DNA from: Methylobacterium sp. Leaf465
Lineage (GTDB): Bacteria > Pseudomonadota > Alphaproteobacteria > Rhizobiales > Beijerinckiaceae
DNA length: 64,000 bases
Direction of reading: 5' to 3'
Assembly: GCF_001424705.1 (NCBI RefSeq)
Contig: NZ_LMRA01000023.1
Coordinates: forward strand, 313,004 to 377,003
Shown: positions 28,603 through 36,910 of the stretch, piece by piece
How the letters are laid out: each line of letters starts with the position of its first letter
How positions within the stretch are numbered: position 1 is the first letter of the stretch
Position numbers and translations under genes: made by a program
The notes under the pieces: generated by a model
The model's database searches: none
Seen by the model: only the letters and a program-made list of their open reading frames with translations
What the model was told of the DNA's origin: nothing

Positions 28603-29361
28603 ATGTTGATGACGCCTCAATTCTGGCTTTGGCTCGGCTTCGCGGGCATGGCGGCCGGTGCCGCCGCGATTCTGTTCCTCGGGAAGCGGCGGACCCCCGC
28701 GGAGGAGGCGGATGCCATCATCCACGGGATCGTGCCGATCATCGCGGCCTGTTCCTACTTCGCCATGGCGACGGGGCAGGGGAGCATCGCCCTGCCGGCC
28801 GGTCCGGAAGCGGCCGACGCCGCGCGGCAGTTCTACTTCGCCCGCTACATCGACTGGACCTTCACCACGCCCCTGCTGCTCGTCGGCCTCGCCCGCACGG
28901 CGATGCATTCGGGGATGCGCCGTCCGGCCGTCGTCTGGGGCCTCGTCGGCTCCGACCTGATCATGATCGTCACCGCCCTGGCCTTCGGCCTCTCGACGGT
29001 CGCCTGGGTGAAGTGGACCTGGTTCGCCATCTCCTGCGGCGCGTTCCTGGCCGTGTTCTACGGGATCTTCGTGCAGCTGCGGGAGGAGAACGCCGCCGAA
29101 CGGGCCGATGTTCGCTCCGCCTTCCTGCGCAACGCCGTGTTCCTCTCGGCGGTCTGGTGCGCCTATCCGGTGGTGCTCCTCGTCGGCCAGGACGGCCTCG
29201 GCTTCCTGTCCCCCGCCGTGGCCCTGGCCGTGGTGGCGATCCTCGATCTGACCGCGAAGGTGGTCTACGGCGTGATGGCGACGCTGCAGACCACGCAGGC
29301 CGTCGACCGGGACCTCGCCGAAGGCACGGTCACGGCCAAGCCCCTGCGCCGGGCGGCCTGA
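28603..29361 (+). CDS. Microbial rhodopsin, DTG-motif proton-pump type
   Basis: A seven-helix microbial rhodopsin of 252 aa. Helix C contains RYIDWTFTTPLLLVG: R81, D84, T88 and G95 align with R82, D85, T89 and D96 of bacteriorhodopsin. The proton acceptor and the threonine are kept, and the donor is replaced by Gly, a DTG motif known from proton-pumping bacterial rhodopsins. Helix G has D215 and the retinal Lys219 in ILDLTAKVVYG. Helix F has W185 and Y188-P189. L92 corresponds to the green-tuning position. F141 fills the site that is Gly in carotenoid-binding xanthorhodopsin. H41 in helix B aligns near T46. blh follows after 5 bp. ATG 28603 was chosen; ATG 28609 is possible. Confidence 0.93.
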   Translation: MLMTPQFWLWLGFAGMAAGAAAILFLGKRRTPAEEADAIIHGIVPIIAACSYFAMATGQGSIALPAGPEAADAARQFYFARYIDWTFTTPLLLVGLARTAMHSGMRRPAVVWGLVGSDLIMIVTALAFGLSTVAWVKWTWFAISCGAFLAVFYGIFVQLREENAAERADVRSAFLRNAVFLSAVWCAYPVVLLVGQDGLGFLSPAVALAVVAILDLTAKVVYGVMATLQTTQAVDRDLAEGTVTAKPLRRAA

Positions 29362-29366
29362 TCCGG

Positions 29367-30281
29367 ATGGCGGCGCGCGCCTCCCTCGTGGGGCTCCTGC
29401 CCCTGGCGGGGGCCGGCGCGGCGCTCGCCCTCGTCGCCTCCGCGGCCCTGCCGCGCGAGGCGTCCTGGCTCGCGGCCCTGGCGATGGTGATCGGGCTCGG
29501 CGTGCCGCACGGCGCCCTGGACGGGGCCGTGGCGGCGCCCCTGCTGCGCCCCCGCTTCGGATGGGCCTGGTTCGGGATCTTCGCGGTTCCGTATCTGGGC
29601 CTCGCGGGCCTGGTCCTGCTCGCCTGGCAGGTCGCCCCGCTGGCGACCCTGGCGGGCTTCCTCGCCCTGTCGGTCCTGCATTTCGGCGAGGAGGATGCCG
29701 GCCCGGACCGGCCCCTCGAGGTCCTGGTGCGCGGGGGGCTGCCGGTCGCGCTGCCGGCGCTGCTGCGGCCCGAGGAGACCGCCGGGCTGTTCGCGGCCGT
29801 CACGCGCCTGCCGATGCCGGAGCTTCCCGGCTGGTGGGTGGCGGCGTCCTGGGTCTGGCTCGCCCTCGCGGCCTCCTGGGTGTTCGCGGGGCGGCGACCC
29901 TGGTCCGTGCGCGGCGAGATGGCCGCCCTGGCGGCCGCCTTCTGGCTGCTGCCGCCGCTCACCGCCTTCACCCTGTACTTCGTCGGACTCCACGGTCCCC
30001 GGCACATGCGGGCGCTGGTGCGCGATCCGACCCGGGCGCCGGGCATCGACACGATGGGCAAGGCCGTCCGCGCGTCGCTGCCGGTGTTCGGCCTGACCCT
30101 CCTGCTCGGCGCGGCCCTGTGGCCGCTCTACGCCGCCGGCACGGACGACCCCGCCGCCACCCTGCTGTGCCTCACCCTGCGGATGCTGTCGGCCCTGACG
30201 GTGCCGCACGTCCTCCTCGACCGGATCGCGGCCCGGGCGCCGGCGGTTCAGGCGACCGATTCGGCGACGAACTTGGCATAG
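29367..30281 (+). CDS. blh: Beta-carotene 15,15'-dioxygenase, Brp/Blh family
   Basis: A 304-aa integral membrane enzyme that cleaves beta-carotene to two retinals, the chromophore of the adjacent rhodopsin. Conserved histidines proposed to hold the iron are present with the right spacing: H48 (GVPHGALDG), H105 (VLHFGEED), H209 and H213 (GLHGPRH). A further VPHVLLD lies near residue 287. About eight hydrophobic segments fit the family. It starts 5 bp after the rhodopsin stop, so the two are one transcript. Its last 34 bp overlap the end of convergent queC. Confidence 0.92.
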   Translation: MAARASLVGLLPLAGAGAALALVASAALPREASWLAALAMVIGLGVPHGALDGAVAAPLLRPRFGWAWFGIFAVPYLGLAGLVLLAWQVAPLATLAGFLALSVLHFGEEDAGPDRPLEVLVRGGLPVALPALLRPEETAGLFAAVTRLPMPELPGWWVAASWVWLALAASWVFAGRRPWSVRGEMAALAAAFWLLPPLTAFTLYFVGLHGPRHMRALVRDPTRAPGIDTMGKAVRASLPVFGLTLLLGAALWPLYAAGTDDPAATLLCLTLRMLSALTVPHVLLDRIAARAPAVQATDSATNLA

Positions 30282-30955
30282 CCCCGGGCCCGCAGATCAC
30301 AGGCCGGGCACTGGCCGCAGCCGTGTCCCCAGGGATGACGGTCCCCGCGGGTGCCGAGGTAGCAGGTGTGGCTGTCCTCGACGACGAGATCGACCAGCGG
30401 CTGTCCGCCGAGGTCCCGGGCCAGGGCCCAGGTCTCGGCCTTGTCGATCCACATCAAGGGCGTGTGCAGGACGAAGCGCCGGTCCATGCCGAGGTTCAGC
30501 GCCACCTGCAGCGCCTTGATGGTGTCGTCCCGGCAATCCGGGTAGCCCGAATAGTCGGTCTCGCACATGCCGCCGACGAGGTGCGTCAGCGCGCGGCGAT
30601 AGGCCAGCGCCGCCGCGAAGGTCAGGAACAGGAGGTTGCGGCCCGGCACGAAGGTGTTGGGCAATCCGCCCGCCTCGAACGCGATGGCGGTGTCGCGGGT
30701 GAGGGCCGTCTCGGAGACCTGGCCCAGGGCGTCGAGGGCGAGCGTATGGTCGTCGCCGAGGCGCGCGGCCCATTCGGGTTTCAGGGCCGCGATCCCCGTC
30801 CGCAGGGCGTCCCGGCAGTCGAGTTCGATCCGGTGGCGCTGGCCGTAATCGAAGCCGAGGGTCTCGACATGCGCGAAGCGCTCCAGGGCCCAGGCGAGGC
30901 AGGTGGTGGAATCCTGGCCCCCCGAGAACAGGACCAGGGCGCGTCCCGCGCTCAT
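30248..30955 (-). CDS. queC: 7-cyano-7-deazaguanine synthase QueC
   Basis: The enzyme (235 aa) turns 7-carboxy-7-deazaguanine into preQ0 using ATP and ammonia, in queuosine synthesis. The PP-loop [12 protein letters not shown] opens at residue 12. The C-terminal zinc site has Cys in CYLG and [12 protein letters not shown]. The start at 30955 ([13 protein letters not shown]) overlaps the queD stop by 3 bp (TGA/ATG), so queD and queC are coupled. The gene's last 34 bp run over the end of blh on the opposite strand. Confidence 0.94.
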   Translation of the reverse strand: MSAGRALVLFSGGQDSTTCLAWALERFAHVETLGFDYGQRHRIELDCRDALRTGIAALKPEWAARLGDDHTLALDALGQVSETALTRDTAIAFEAGGLPNTFVPGRNLLFLTFAAALAYRRALTHLVGGMCETDYSGYPDCRDDTIKALQVALNLGMDRRFVLHTPLMWIDKAETWALARDLGGQPLVDLVVEDSHTCYLGTRGDRHPWGHGCGQCPACDLRARGYAKFVAESVA

Positions 30956-31317
30956 CGCTGGCTCTCGCCCTCGTACTCGGCCCAGGACATCGGCGTCTCG
31001 TAGACCTTCACGGAGGAGAGGGCCGGCAGCGCCGCCTTGGTGCGGTCCCAGATCCAGGACGCGATGTGCTCGGCGGTGGGGTTCTCCAGCCCCTCGATCT
31101 CGTTGAGGCAGTAATGGTCGAGGCGCGCCAGCACCGGCGCGAAGGCGTGCTCGACGTCGAAGAAATCCACCACCCAGCCGCTGGCCGGGTCGACGGCCCC
31201 CGAGAGGGTGAGCTCGACCCGGTAGGAATGCCCGTGCATGCGGTGGCAGCGATGGGTCTCGGGCACGTTCGGCAGGCGGTGGGCCGCCTCGAAGGTGAAG
31301 GCTTGGGTAATCTTCAT
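30952..31317 (-). CDS. queD: 6-carboxytetrahydropterin synthase QueD
   Basis: A 121-aa enzyme that forms 6-carboxy-5,6,7,8-tetrahydropterin from dihydroneopterin triphosphate, the second step towards queuosine. Zinc-binding histidines appear in FEAAHRLP and MHGHSYR. Catalytic Cys is in [11 protein letters not shown]. Further conserved residues are in GWVVDFFDV and [19 protein letters not shown]. It overlaps queC (TGA/ATG) and follows queE by 34 bp. Confidence 0.95.
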   Translation of the reverse strand: MKITQAFTFEAAHRLPNVPETHRCHRMHGHSYRVELTLSGAVDPASGWVVDFFDVEHAFAPVLARLDHYCLNEIEGLENPTAEHIASWIWDRTKAALPALSSVKVYETPMSWAEYEGESQR

Positions 31318-31351
31318 CGAGCAATCTTCATGGTGCGAGCGGCAGGAACCC

Positions 31352-31984
31352 TCAGGGAATCCCGATGATCTTGTGGGTCTGGAGCGAGAGGCGCCAGCGC
31401 GCGTCGCGCCGGCAATAGTCGACCGCCTCGGCGGTGTGGGCGAGCCGGTCCGGCCCGTCCATGGGCTGGAGCCAGTGGTGGCGGAAGTCGAGATCCGCGA
31501 AGGCGTCCGGGGCGGCCTCCGCCTGCGGGAAGACGAGCTTGAGCTCGTGCCCGCTGCGCTGGACGATCGGGTTGCCGGCCTTGGGGCTGACGCAGATCCA
31601 GTCGATCCCGGCCGGGGCCGCCAGGGTGCCGTTGGTCTCCACCGCGATCTCGAAGCCGGCTGCGTGGACGGCCGCGATCAGGGCGTCGTCGAGCTGGAGC
31701 AGCGGCTCGCCGCCGGTGAACACGACGTAGCGGTGGCGCGGCCCGCCGGCCCAGGTCTTCGCGATGGCGTCGGCCAGGTCCGGCGCCGTGGAAAAGCGCC
31801 CGCCGCCCTCGCCATCCATCCCGACGAAGTCGGTGTCGCAGAACCGGCAGGCCGCGGTGGCGCGGTCTTCCTCGCGGCCCGACCAGAGATTGCAGCCGGC
31901 AAAGCGGCAGAACACCGCCGCGCGGCCGGCCTGCGCGCCCTCGCCCTGCAGGGTGTGGAACAGTTCCTTGACTGCGTACGCCAT
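31352..31984 (-). CDS. queE: 7-carboxy-7-deazaguanine synthase QueE (radical SAM)
   Basis: A 210-aa radical SAM enzyme that contracts the ring of 6-carboxytetrahydropterin to give 7-carboxy-7-deazaguanine. The iron-sulfur cysteines are spread as C-x(14)-C-x(2)-C: CNLW, then ACRFCDTDF, the insertion form known for one QueE clade. VVFTGGEPLLQ binds SAM. Start 31984 gives MAYAVKELFHTLQGEG, the normal QueE start. It heads the queE-queD-queC operon. Confidence 0.93.
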   Translation of the reverse strand: MAYAVKELFHTLQGEGAQAGRAAVFCRFAGCNLWSGREEDRATAACRFCDTDFVGMDGEGGGRFSTAPDLADAIAKTWAGGPRHRYVVFTGGEPLLQLDDALIAAVHAAGFEIAVETNGTLAAPAGIDWICVSPKAGNPIVQRSGHELKLVFPQAEAAPDAFADLDFRHHWLQPMDGPDRLAHTAEAVDYCRRDARWRLSLQTHKIIGIP

Positions 31985-32353
31985 CACGTCCTCGGCACCC
32001 GCCCCGGCGAACCGTCCGGGCCAAGCGCACCCCATCCTCTGAAACATCCGTCGGCCGCGATAAGCGCCCCACGCGCACATAAGCGGTCCCCGGCGCGGGC
32101 ACCACGGGGCCCGGCGGCCCCCACCCATGCGGAAGGCGGCGGTATACCATGATTCCGCGGGCCTCTCGCGTCTGCGAGAGGGTCTGCCATGCTCCTGCCA
32201 CGGAACGCGGCTTTGTGGAGACCGTGTCACGATCCGGCGAGGCGCGCTTGCCGCCGCTCCCGGAGGGGTGGCATGCCAGCTTGGCCGTTGACCGGCTTCC
32301 CGCCAGGGCCGATCATCGATCGGGCCGGGGCGTTCCTTCTTGAGACAGGCCTG
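31985..32353. other. Divergent intergenic region, queE / carboxypeptidase
   Basis: 369 bp between two divergent start codons, so it holds both promoters. No gene was identified here, and no preQ1 riboswitch could be recognised in the queE leader. Nothing else stood out. Confidence 0.4.
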
Positions 32354-33874
32354 ATGTCGAACGGATTGTTGAGGCGCCTCGTCGTCGGTCTCGCGGTGGC
32401 GGCGGGCCTGCTGGGTGCGGGTTCCGGGAGCGCCACCACCGCACCGATCCTCGTGGTCGATGTCGATTCCGGCAAGGTGATCTACGGGCAGGCGGCCACG
32501 GACCCGTGGTTCCCGGCCTCCATCACCAAGCTGATGACGACCTACGTCGCCCTGGACCTCGTCCGGCAGGGCAAGCTCTCCCTCGACACGCTCCTGACCA
32601 TCTCGCCGGCGGCCGCCGCCGAGCCGCCCTCGAAGATGGGGTTCCGCCCGGGCACCAAGCTCACCCTCGACAACGCCCTGAAGATCATCATGGTCAAGTC
32701 GGCCAACGACGTGGCCTGGGCGATCGGCGAGAATCTCGGCGGCTCCGTCGAGGGCTTCGCCCAGATGATGAACGAGACCGCCCAGCGCATCGGCATGCGC
32801 GAGAGCCGCTGGACCAACCCCAACGGCCTGCCCGATGCCCGGCAATGGACCTCGGCGCGCGACATGGCGGTCCTCGGGCGCGCCCTGATCCGCGACTTCC
32901 CCGAGAGCCGCGCGCTGTTCTCGATCAGCGCGATCCAGTTCGGCCGCTCGGTGATGGCCAACCACAACGGTCTCCTGGGCCGCTATGCCGGCGCCGACGG
33001 CATGAAGACCGGCTTCATCTGCTCGGGCGGCTTCAACGTGGTGGCGACCGCGACCCGCAACGGACGCCGCATCCTCACCGTGGTGATGGGCCAGCCCAGC
33101 GCCCGCGAGCGCGACCTGAAGGCGGCCGACCTGTTCGATTACGGCTTCAGCCAGTCCCCCGGCTGGGGCGCCCAGACCCTCGACGCCCTGCCGTCCTCCG
33201 GCCTCTCGGAGCCGCCGGACATGCGGCCCTACATCTGCGACCGCAAGAAGCCGATGCCGGTGGACGAGGGCCAGGGCGCCATCACGGCCAGCGCGAGCGC
33301 CGCGGGCGCCAGCGCCGACAACGCCAACGCGCAGCTGATGGCCGCCGCCGCCCCGCCCTCCGCGGCGCTGGCCTTCGCCACCATGAACAGCGCCGCCCTG
33401 CGCAACCGCGCCCTGCCGCCCCGCGCCCCGCTGCAGCCGATCCTGGTCTGGATCGGCCGCGACCCGGCCGAGGGCGCCATCGCGCTGAACGAGCAGGAAG
33501 AGGCCGAGAAGGCGGAGAAGGCCGCCAAGCTCGCGGAGGCCCGCAAGGCCAAGCTCGAGGCGGTCGCGGCCAAGCGCGAGGCCGCCCACCAGGCCAAGGC
33601 GGCCGCCCCCGCCCCGAAGGCCGCCGCCAAGCCCGAGCCGAAGAAGGCCCTCGCCCGCGGCAAGGCCGGCGTTCCGGCCACGGCCAGCGCCTACGCCCCC
33701 GCCGAGTCGACGCCCGTGATGGAGGGCGCGCCGAAGCTGAAGGTCGGCGCGGTCAAGAAGCCGGCGGCGAAGGCGGCCCCCAAGGCGGGTGCCAAGGCCG
33801 AGAACAAGCCGGCCGGTGCCGCCGCCAAGGCGAAGGCGACCAAGGCGGCCAGCAAGGCCCAGGCGGACGAGTAG
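32354..33874 (+). CDS. D-alanyl-D-alanine carboxypeptidase with Lys/Ala-rich tail
   Basis: A penicillin-binding protein of the S11 family, 506 aa. A signal peptide occupies residues 1-28. The active-site triad is SITK at 56-59, SAN near residue 116 and KTG near residue 218. It trims the terminal D-Ala from peptidoglycan stems in the periplasm. From about residue 380 on, the sequence turns into a Lys/Ala/Pro-rich tail (for example APAPKAAAKPEPKKALA, and AKAKATKAASKAQ at the very end), which is not part of the enzyme and looks histone H1-like. The start at 32354 gives a proper signal peptide; earlier in-frame starts add non-hydrophobic sequence. Confidence 0.88.
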   Translation: MSNGLLRRLVVGLAVAAGLLGAGSGSATTAPILVVDVDSGKVIYGQAATDPWFPASITKLMTTYVALDLVRQGKLSLDTLLTISPAAAAEPPSKMGFRPGTKLTLDNALKIIMVKSANDVAWAIGENLGGSVEGFAQMMNETAQRIGMRESRWTNPNGLPDARQWTSARDMAVLGRALIRDFPESRALFSISAIQFGRSVMANHNGLLGRYAGADGMKTGFICSGGFNVVATATRNGRRILTVVMGQPSARERDLKAADLFDYGFSQSPGWGAQTLDALPSSGLSEPPDMRPYICDRKKPMPVDEGQGAITASASAAGASADNANAQLMAAAAPPSAALAFATMNSAALRNRALPPRAPLQPILVWIGRDPAEGAIALNEQEEAEKAEKAAKLAEARKAKLEAVAAKREAAHQAKAAAPAPKAAAKPEPKKALARGKAGVPATASAYAPAESTPVMEGAPKLKVGAVKKPAAKAAPKAGAKAENKPAGAAAKAKATKAASKAQADE

Positions 33875-33939
33875 GACGGTTTCGGGGGGCGGTTCGCGCG
33901 GTGCGGCCGGCCTCGCCCACGGGTCCGTTTCAGCCCCAC

Positions 33940-34051
33940 GTCATTCCGGGGCCGCGGAGCGGAGCCCGGAATCCAGACACGCCGAGGGTGCAGGACTGTC
34001 CAAAGTCAGCGGTTCTGGATTCCGGGCTCGCCTTCGGCGCCCCGGAATGAC
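33940..34051. repeat. REP-like long inverted repeat
   Basis: Two 38-bp arms, 33940-33977 and 34014-34051, are inverted copies. The outer 12 bp and the inner 15 bp match exactly; the middle 11 bp differ. Each arm is itself near-palindromic (TTCCGGGG and CCCGGAA). GTCATTCCGGGG...CCCGGAATCCAG is a familiar dispersed palindrome of Rhizobiales intergenic regions. Confidence 0.75.
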
Positions 34052-34127
34052 GGTATGCGTTACATCATGCGTTCCGGGACGACGGCCCTGCTTCAGCCCC
34101 ATGTGCCAACCCCACACGTGTGTGTTC

Positions 34128-34142
34128 TGTAACATTATAACA
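34128..34142. promoter_or_regulatory. Possible Zur (zinc uptake regulator) box
   Basis: TGTAACATTATAACA is a 7-1-7 imperfect palindrome whose right half matches the proteobacterial Zur consensus (TATAACA), 45 bp before the ATG of a COG0523 GTPase. It is an AT-rich island in a GC-rich sequence. COG0523 genes with Zur boxes are well known. Two of seven base pairs mismatch, so the site is putative. Confidence 0.5.
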
Positions 34143-34187
34143 CCCAAGAGGATTGAGCGCCGCCGCCCGGAGGGCTAGGTCAGGGGG

Positions 34188-35315
34188 ATGACCGACCTGT
34201 CCAAGCCCGATCCCCGCGCGCCCGAGCCGATCCCGCTCACCGTCCTCACCGGCTTCCTCGGGGCCGGCAAGACGACGCTGCTGAACCGGATGCTGCGCGA
34301 TCCGGCGCTGGCCGACACCGTGGTCATCGTCAACGAGTTCGGCGAGATCGGCCTCGACCATCTGCTGATCGAGCGGATCGACGAGGACATGGTCCTGCTG
34401 GGGGCGGGCTGCCTGTGCTGCACGGTGCGGGGCGATCTCATCGCGACGCTGGAAGACCTGCTGCTCAAGCGAGACAACGGCCGCATCCAGCCCTTTCGCC
34501 GGGTGGTGATCGAGACGACGGGCCTCGCCGACCCCGCCCCGATCCTGCACGCGCTGATCTACCACCCCTATCTCGTCATCCGGTACCGTCTGCAGGGCGT
34601 CGTCACCGTGGTCGACGCGGTCAACGGCGCCGCGACCCTCGACGCCCATGCCGAGGCCGTGCGGCAGGTGGCGGTGGCCGACCAGATCGTGGTGACGAAA
34701 CGGGATCTGGCGGAGGATGACGGCCGCGCCCTGGAGGCGCGCCTGCGGGCCCTGAACCCGACGGCGCCCCTGCATGCGGCCGCGGTGGCGCCCGCCGAGC
34801 TCCTCGGCGGCCTGTTCGGCCTCGACGGCAAGAGCGATGACGTGCGCGCCTGGCTCGGCGAAGAGGCCGCGCGCGAGGCTCATCACGGGCACGACCACGC
34901 GGGGCACCACCACCACGGCCACCACCGGCACGACGTGAACCGGCACGATGCCGCGATCCGGGCCTTCAGCCTGACCAGCGACGTGCCCGTGCCCCGGGCC
35001 GCCTTCGAGATGTTCCTCGATCTCCTGCGCTCGGCCCACGGTCCGAACCTGCTGCGCCTGAAGGGGCTCGTGGCCCTGGCCGATGCCCCCGACCGGCCGC
35101 TGGTGGTGCACGGGGTGCAGCACGTGATCCACGCCCCGGTCCATCTCGAGGCCTGGCCCGATGCCGACCATCGCTCGCGCCTCGTCCTGATCCTGCGCGA
35201 CCTCGACCCGGCCTTCGTCACCCGCCTGTGGGACGCCTTCCTCGGACGGCCGCGCATCGATGCGCCCGACGCGGCGGCGCTGACCCACAATCCCCTGGCG
35301 ATTCCGGGCGGCTAG
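34188..35315 (+). CDS. CobW/COG0523 GTP-binding metal chaperone, probably zinc
   Basis: A G3E-family GTPase of 375 aa. P-loop GFLGAGKTT is at residues 22-30, the metal motif CLCC at 75-78, and an extended His-rich stretch at about 232-252 (HHGHDHAGHHHHGHHRHD) that could store metal. CobW-type C-terminal domain follows. Such proteins deliver zinc or other metals to target enzymes under limitation. The Zur-like box upstream and absence of cobalamin genes next to it favour a zinc role rather than CobW proper. Cobalt cannot be excluded. Confidence 0.87.
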   Translation: MTDLSKPDPRAPEPIPLTVLTGFLGAGKTTLLNRMLRDPALADTVVIVNEFGEIGLDHLLIERIDEDMVLLGAGCLCCTVRGDLIATLEDLLLKRDNGRIQPFRRVVIETTGLADPAPILHALIYHPYLVIRYRLQGVVTVVDAVNGAATLDAHAEAVRQVAVADQIVVTKRDLAEDDGRALEARLRALNPTAPLHAAAVAPAELLGGLFGLDGKSDDVRAWLGEEAAREAHHGHDHAGHHHHGHHRHDVNRHDAAIRAFSLTSDVPVPRAAFEMFLDLLRSAHGPNLLRLKGLVALADAPDRPLVVHGVQHVIHAPVHLEAWPDADHRSRLVLILRDLDPAFVTRLWDAFLGRPRIDAPDAAALTHNPLAIPGG

Positions 35316-35353
35316 GGCAATTTCGGTGATCTCTGGATCACCGAAATTGCCCT
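35314..35353. terminator. Perfect 18-bp stem-loop after the COG0523 gene
   Basis: Arms 35314-35331 and 35336-35353 are perfectly complementary around a 4-nt loop (TCTG). The left arm begins within the stop codon TAG (35313-35315). It may end transcription, although the downstream T-tract is weak, or may be a dispersed palindrome. Confidence 0.55.
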
Positions 35354-35530
35354 GATCTGTTGTGTGGCCGCATTTTCTTCACGCGAGCCGGAATCCCCCT
35401 CGCTTGAACATGCTCTAGGAGGCACCCCGTCCGGAAACGGGCGGCACCGATCTTGAAATCTTAATGCCGACTGGCGCCTCGGGGCGCCCCAGTGTCCCGG
35501 AATGGGACGTCGGCGGGATCGGATCGGGAC

Positions 35531-36445
35531 ATGAGACAGCGCTTCACGGTGATCGAGGGCGGCGCAGCGGCCGGAGGTTCGGTGGTCGCGGGTTCGGTGG
35601 CTGGCGCTTCTCTGGCCGATGCGATCGAGCGCGCGCCCGCTTCGCCGATCGGGGCATCCGTGTCCTGGCGCGTCGACCTGCGCCGGGCGGCGGCGGTGAG
35701 CGAGGCGGAGATCGCGGCGTGGCGTGCGCTGCTGGTGCGCGCCCGGGTCGCCGATCCGGTCCTGTCCGATCCCGACCACCTGCTGTCGGTGGCCCAGCAT
35801 CAGGCGGGAGGGCGCGACCTCGTCTTCGCCCTCGCCTGGGCGACCGGGCAGGGGCCCGACCAGCTCGCCGCCGTGCTGCCGCTGGCGATGCCGCACACCC
35901 TCTGGGGCCAGGAGCGGATCGGCCTCTGGCAGCCCCATGGCACGACGCTCACCCCGGCCATCGCCCCGGCCTGCTTCGAGCCCGTGCGCGCGGCCGTGGC
36001 CGATTGCCTGCGCCGTTTGCGTCCCCGCGCCGTCCTGGCGCTCGAGCCCGTGGCCGCGCCTAGGCCGGAGACCGCCATCGCCCCGCTCCGGGCCGTCCCG
36101 CGCCGCGCCGGGATCCCGGCCCACAGCCTCGTCGGCGTGCGGGCGAACCCGGCGCAGGTCGAGCGGGTCAGCGAGCCGGGCCTCGTCCGCGATGCGGTGG
36201 AGGAGTTCCTGCTCCTCGATGCCGAGGTCTCGTCCGCCCCGATCATCGGCGATCCGTCGGAGGCGGCCCTGGTGCGGGTGGTGACGCGGCTGTTCGCGCA
36301 GCGTCGGCAGGCCACGGTCGCCCTGACCCGGCGGGACGATGCCATCGTCGCGGCCACGATCACGCTCGGCCACGGCGCGCAGGCCGTTCTCTGGCGACAG
36401 GTCGCGGGCGAGGGGGTGCCGGAGCGGTTCGGCCGCCGCGCCTGA
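35531..36445 (+). CDS. Unrecognised protein, GNAT-like features uncertain
   Basis: A 304-aa protein not securely assigned. An Ala/Gly/Ser-rich N-terminus (residues 1-50) is followed by SWRVDLRRAAAVSEAEIAAW and a run of hydrophobic alpha/beta sequence. The length and the pattern vaguely recall CelD/BioF2-type acetyltransferases, but no acetyl-CoA loop is clear. The ATG at 35531 begins MRQRFTVIEGG; an upstream in-frame ATG at 35492 is possible. It ends 24 bp from the convergent HPr gene. Codon use resembles its neighbours. Confidence 0.6.
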   Translation: MRQRFTVIEGGAAAGGSVVAGSVAGASLADAIERAPASPIGASVSWRVDLRRAAAVSEAEIAAWRALLVRARVADPVLSDPDHLLSVAQHQAGGRDLVFALAWATGQGPDQLAAVLPLAMPHTLWGQERIGLWQPHGTTLTPAIAPACFEPVRAAVADCLRRLRPRAVLALEPVAAPRPETAIAPLRAVPRRAGIPAHSLVGVRANPAQVERVSEPGLVRDAVEEFLLLDAEVSSAPIIGDPSEAALVRVVTRLFAQRRQATVALTRRDDAIVAATITLGHGAQAVLWRQVAGEGVPERFGRRA

Positions 36446-36469
36446 GGGGAGCGCGCCGCGCCCCTCCGC

Positions 36470-36793
36470 CTACTCGTCCTCGCCGAACCTGTTGGCGAGG
36501 AGGTCGGTGATCGCCGTCATGCAGGCCTCCGCGTCGCCGCCCGAGGTCACCACCGCGATCGAGGTCCCCTGCGCGGCGCCGAGGGTGAGGAGGCCCATGA
36601 TCGAGCGGCCCCCCACCGTCTCGCCCGAACGGGTCACGGTGACGGCGGCATCGAAGCGCTCGACGGTCTGGACGAACTTGGCCGAGGCCCGGGCATGCAG
36701 GCCGCGCCGGTTGATGATCGGAAGGACCTGGATCAGCCCGCCCTCGGGCACCGGCGGCAGGCTGTCCTCGGCGTCGTCGTCGTCGTAGCTCAT
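36470..36793 (-). CDS. ptsH: PTS phosphocarrier protein HPr
   Basis: A 107-aa HPr with the phosphorylated His33 in RRGLHARASAKF and the regulatory Ser64 in GRSIMGLL, the target of HprK. An acidic extension (SYDDDDAEDSLPP) precedes the core, longer than in enteric HPr. In alphaproteobacteria without sugar permeases it forms a regulatory chain with EI-Ntr, EIIA and HprK. It is the last gene of the chvI-chvG-hprK-EIIA-ptsH series. Confidence 0.93.
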   Translation of the reverse strand: MSYDDDDAEDSLPPVPEGGLIQVLPIINRRGLHARASAKFVQTVERFDAAVTVTRSGETVGGRSIMGLLTLGAAQGTSIAVVTSGGDAEACMTAITDLLANRFGEDE

Positions 36794-36910
36794 GGGCGTC
36801 GGCCGTCCCCTCGCTGGCGCGCCGCGCCGCATCCTGCGGCCTCGGCCGGCCCACCGCTCATGCCAGGGGCCCCAGACTGCCTGTAAGCCGTGGCGGCAAG
36901 GGAAGAAAGC

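Larger units (their letters stand above)
33875..34187. other. Intergenic region with REP-like inverted repeat and possible Zur site
   Basis: 313 bp between the carboxypeptidase and the COG0523 GTPase. It contains the long palindromic repeat at 33940-34051 and the Zur-like box at 34128-34142, listed separately. No gene was seen. Confidence 0.6.

Noticed and set aside
31985..32353. Possible preQ1 riboswitch before queE
   Set aside because: No recognisable preQ1 aptamer could be found in the leader by eye.
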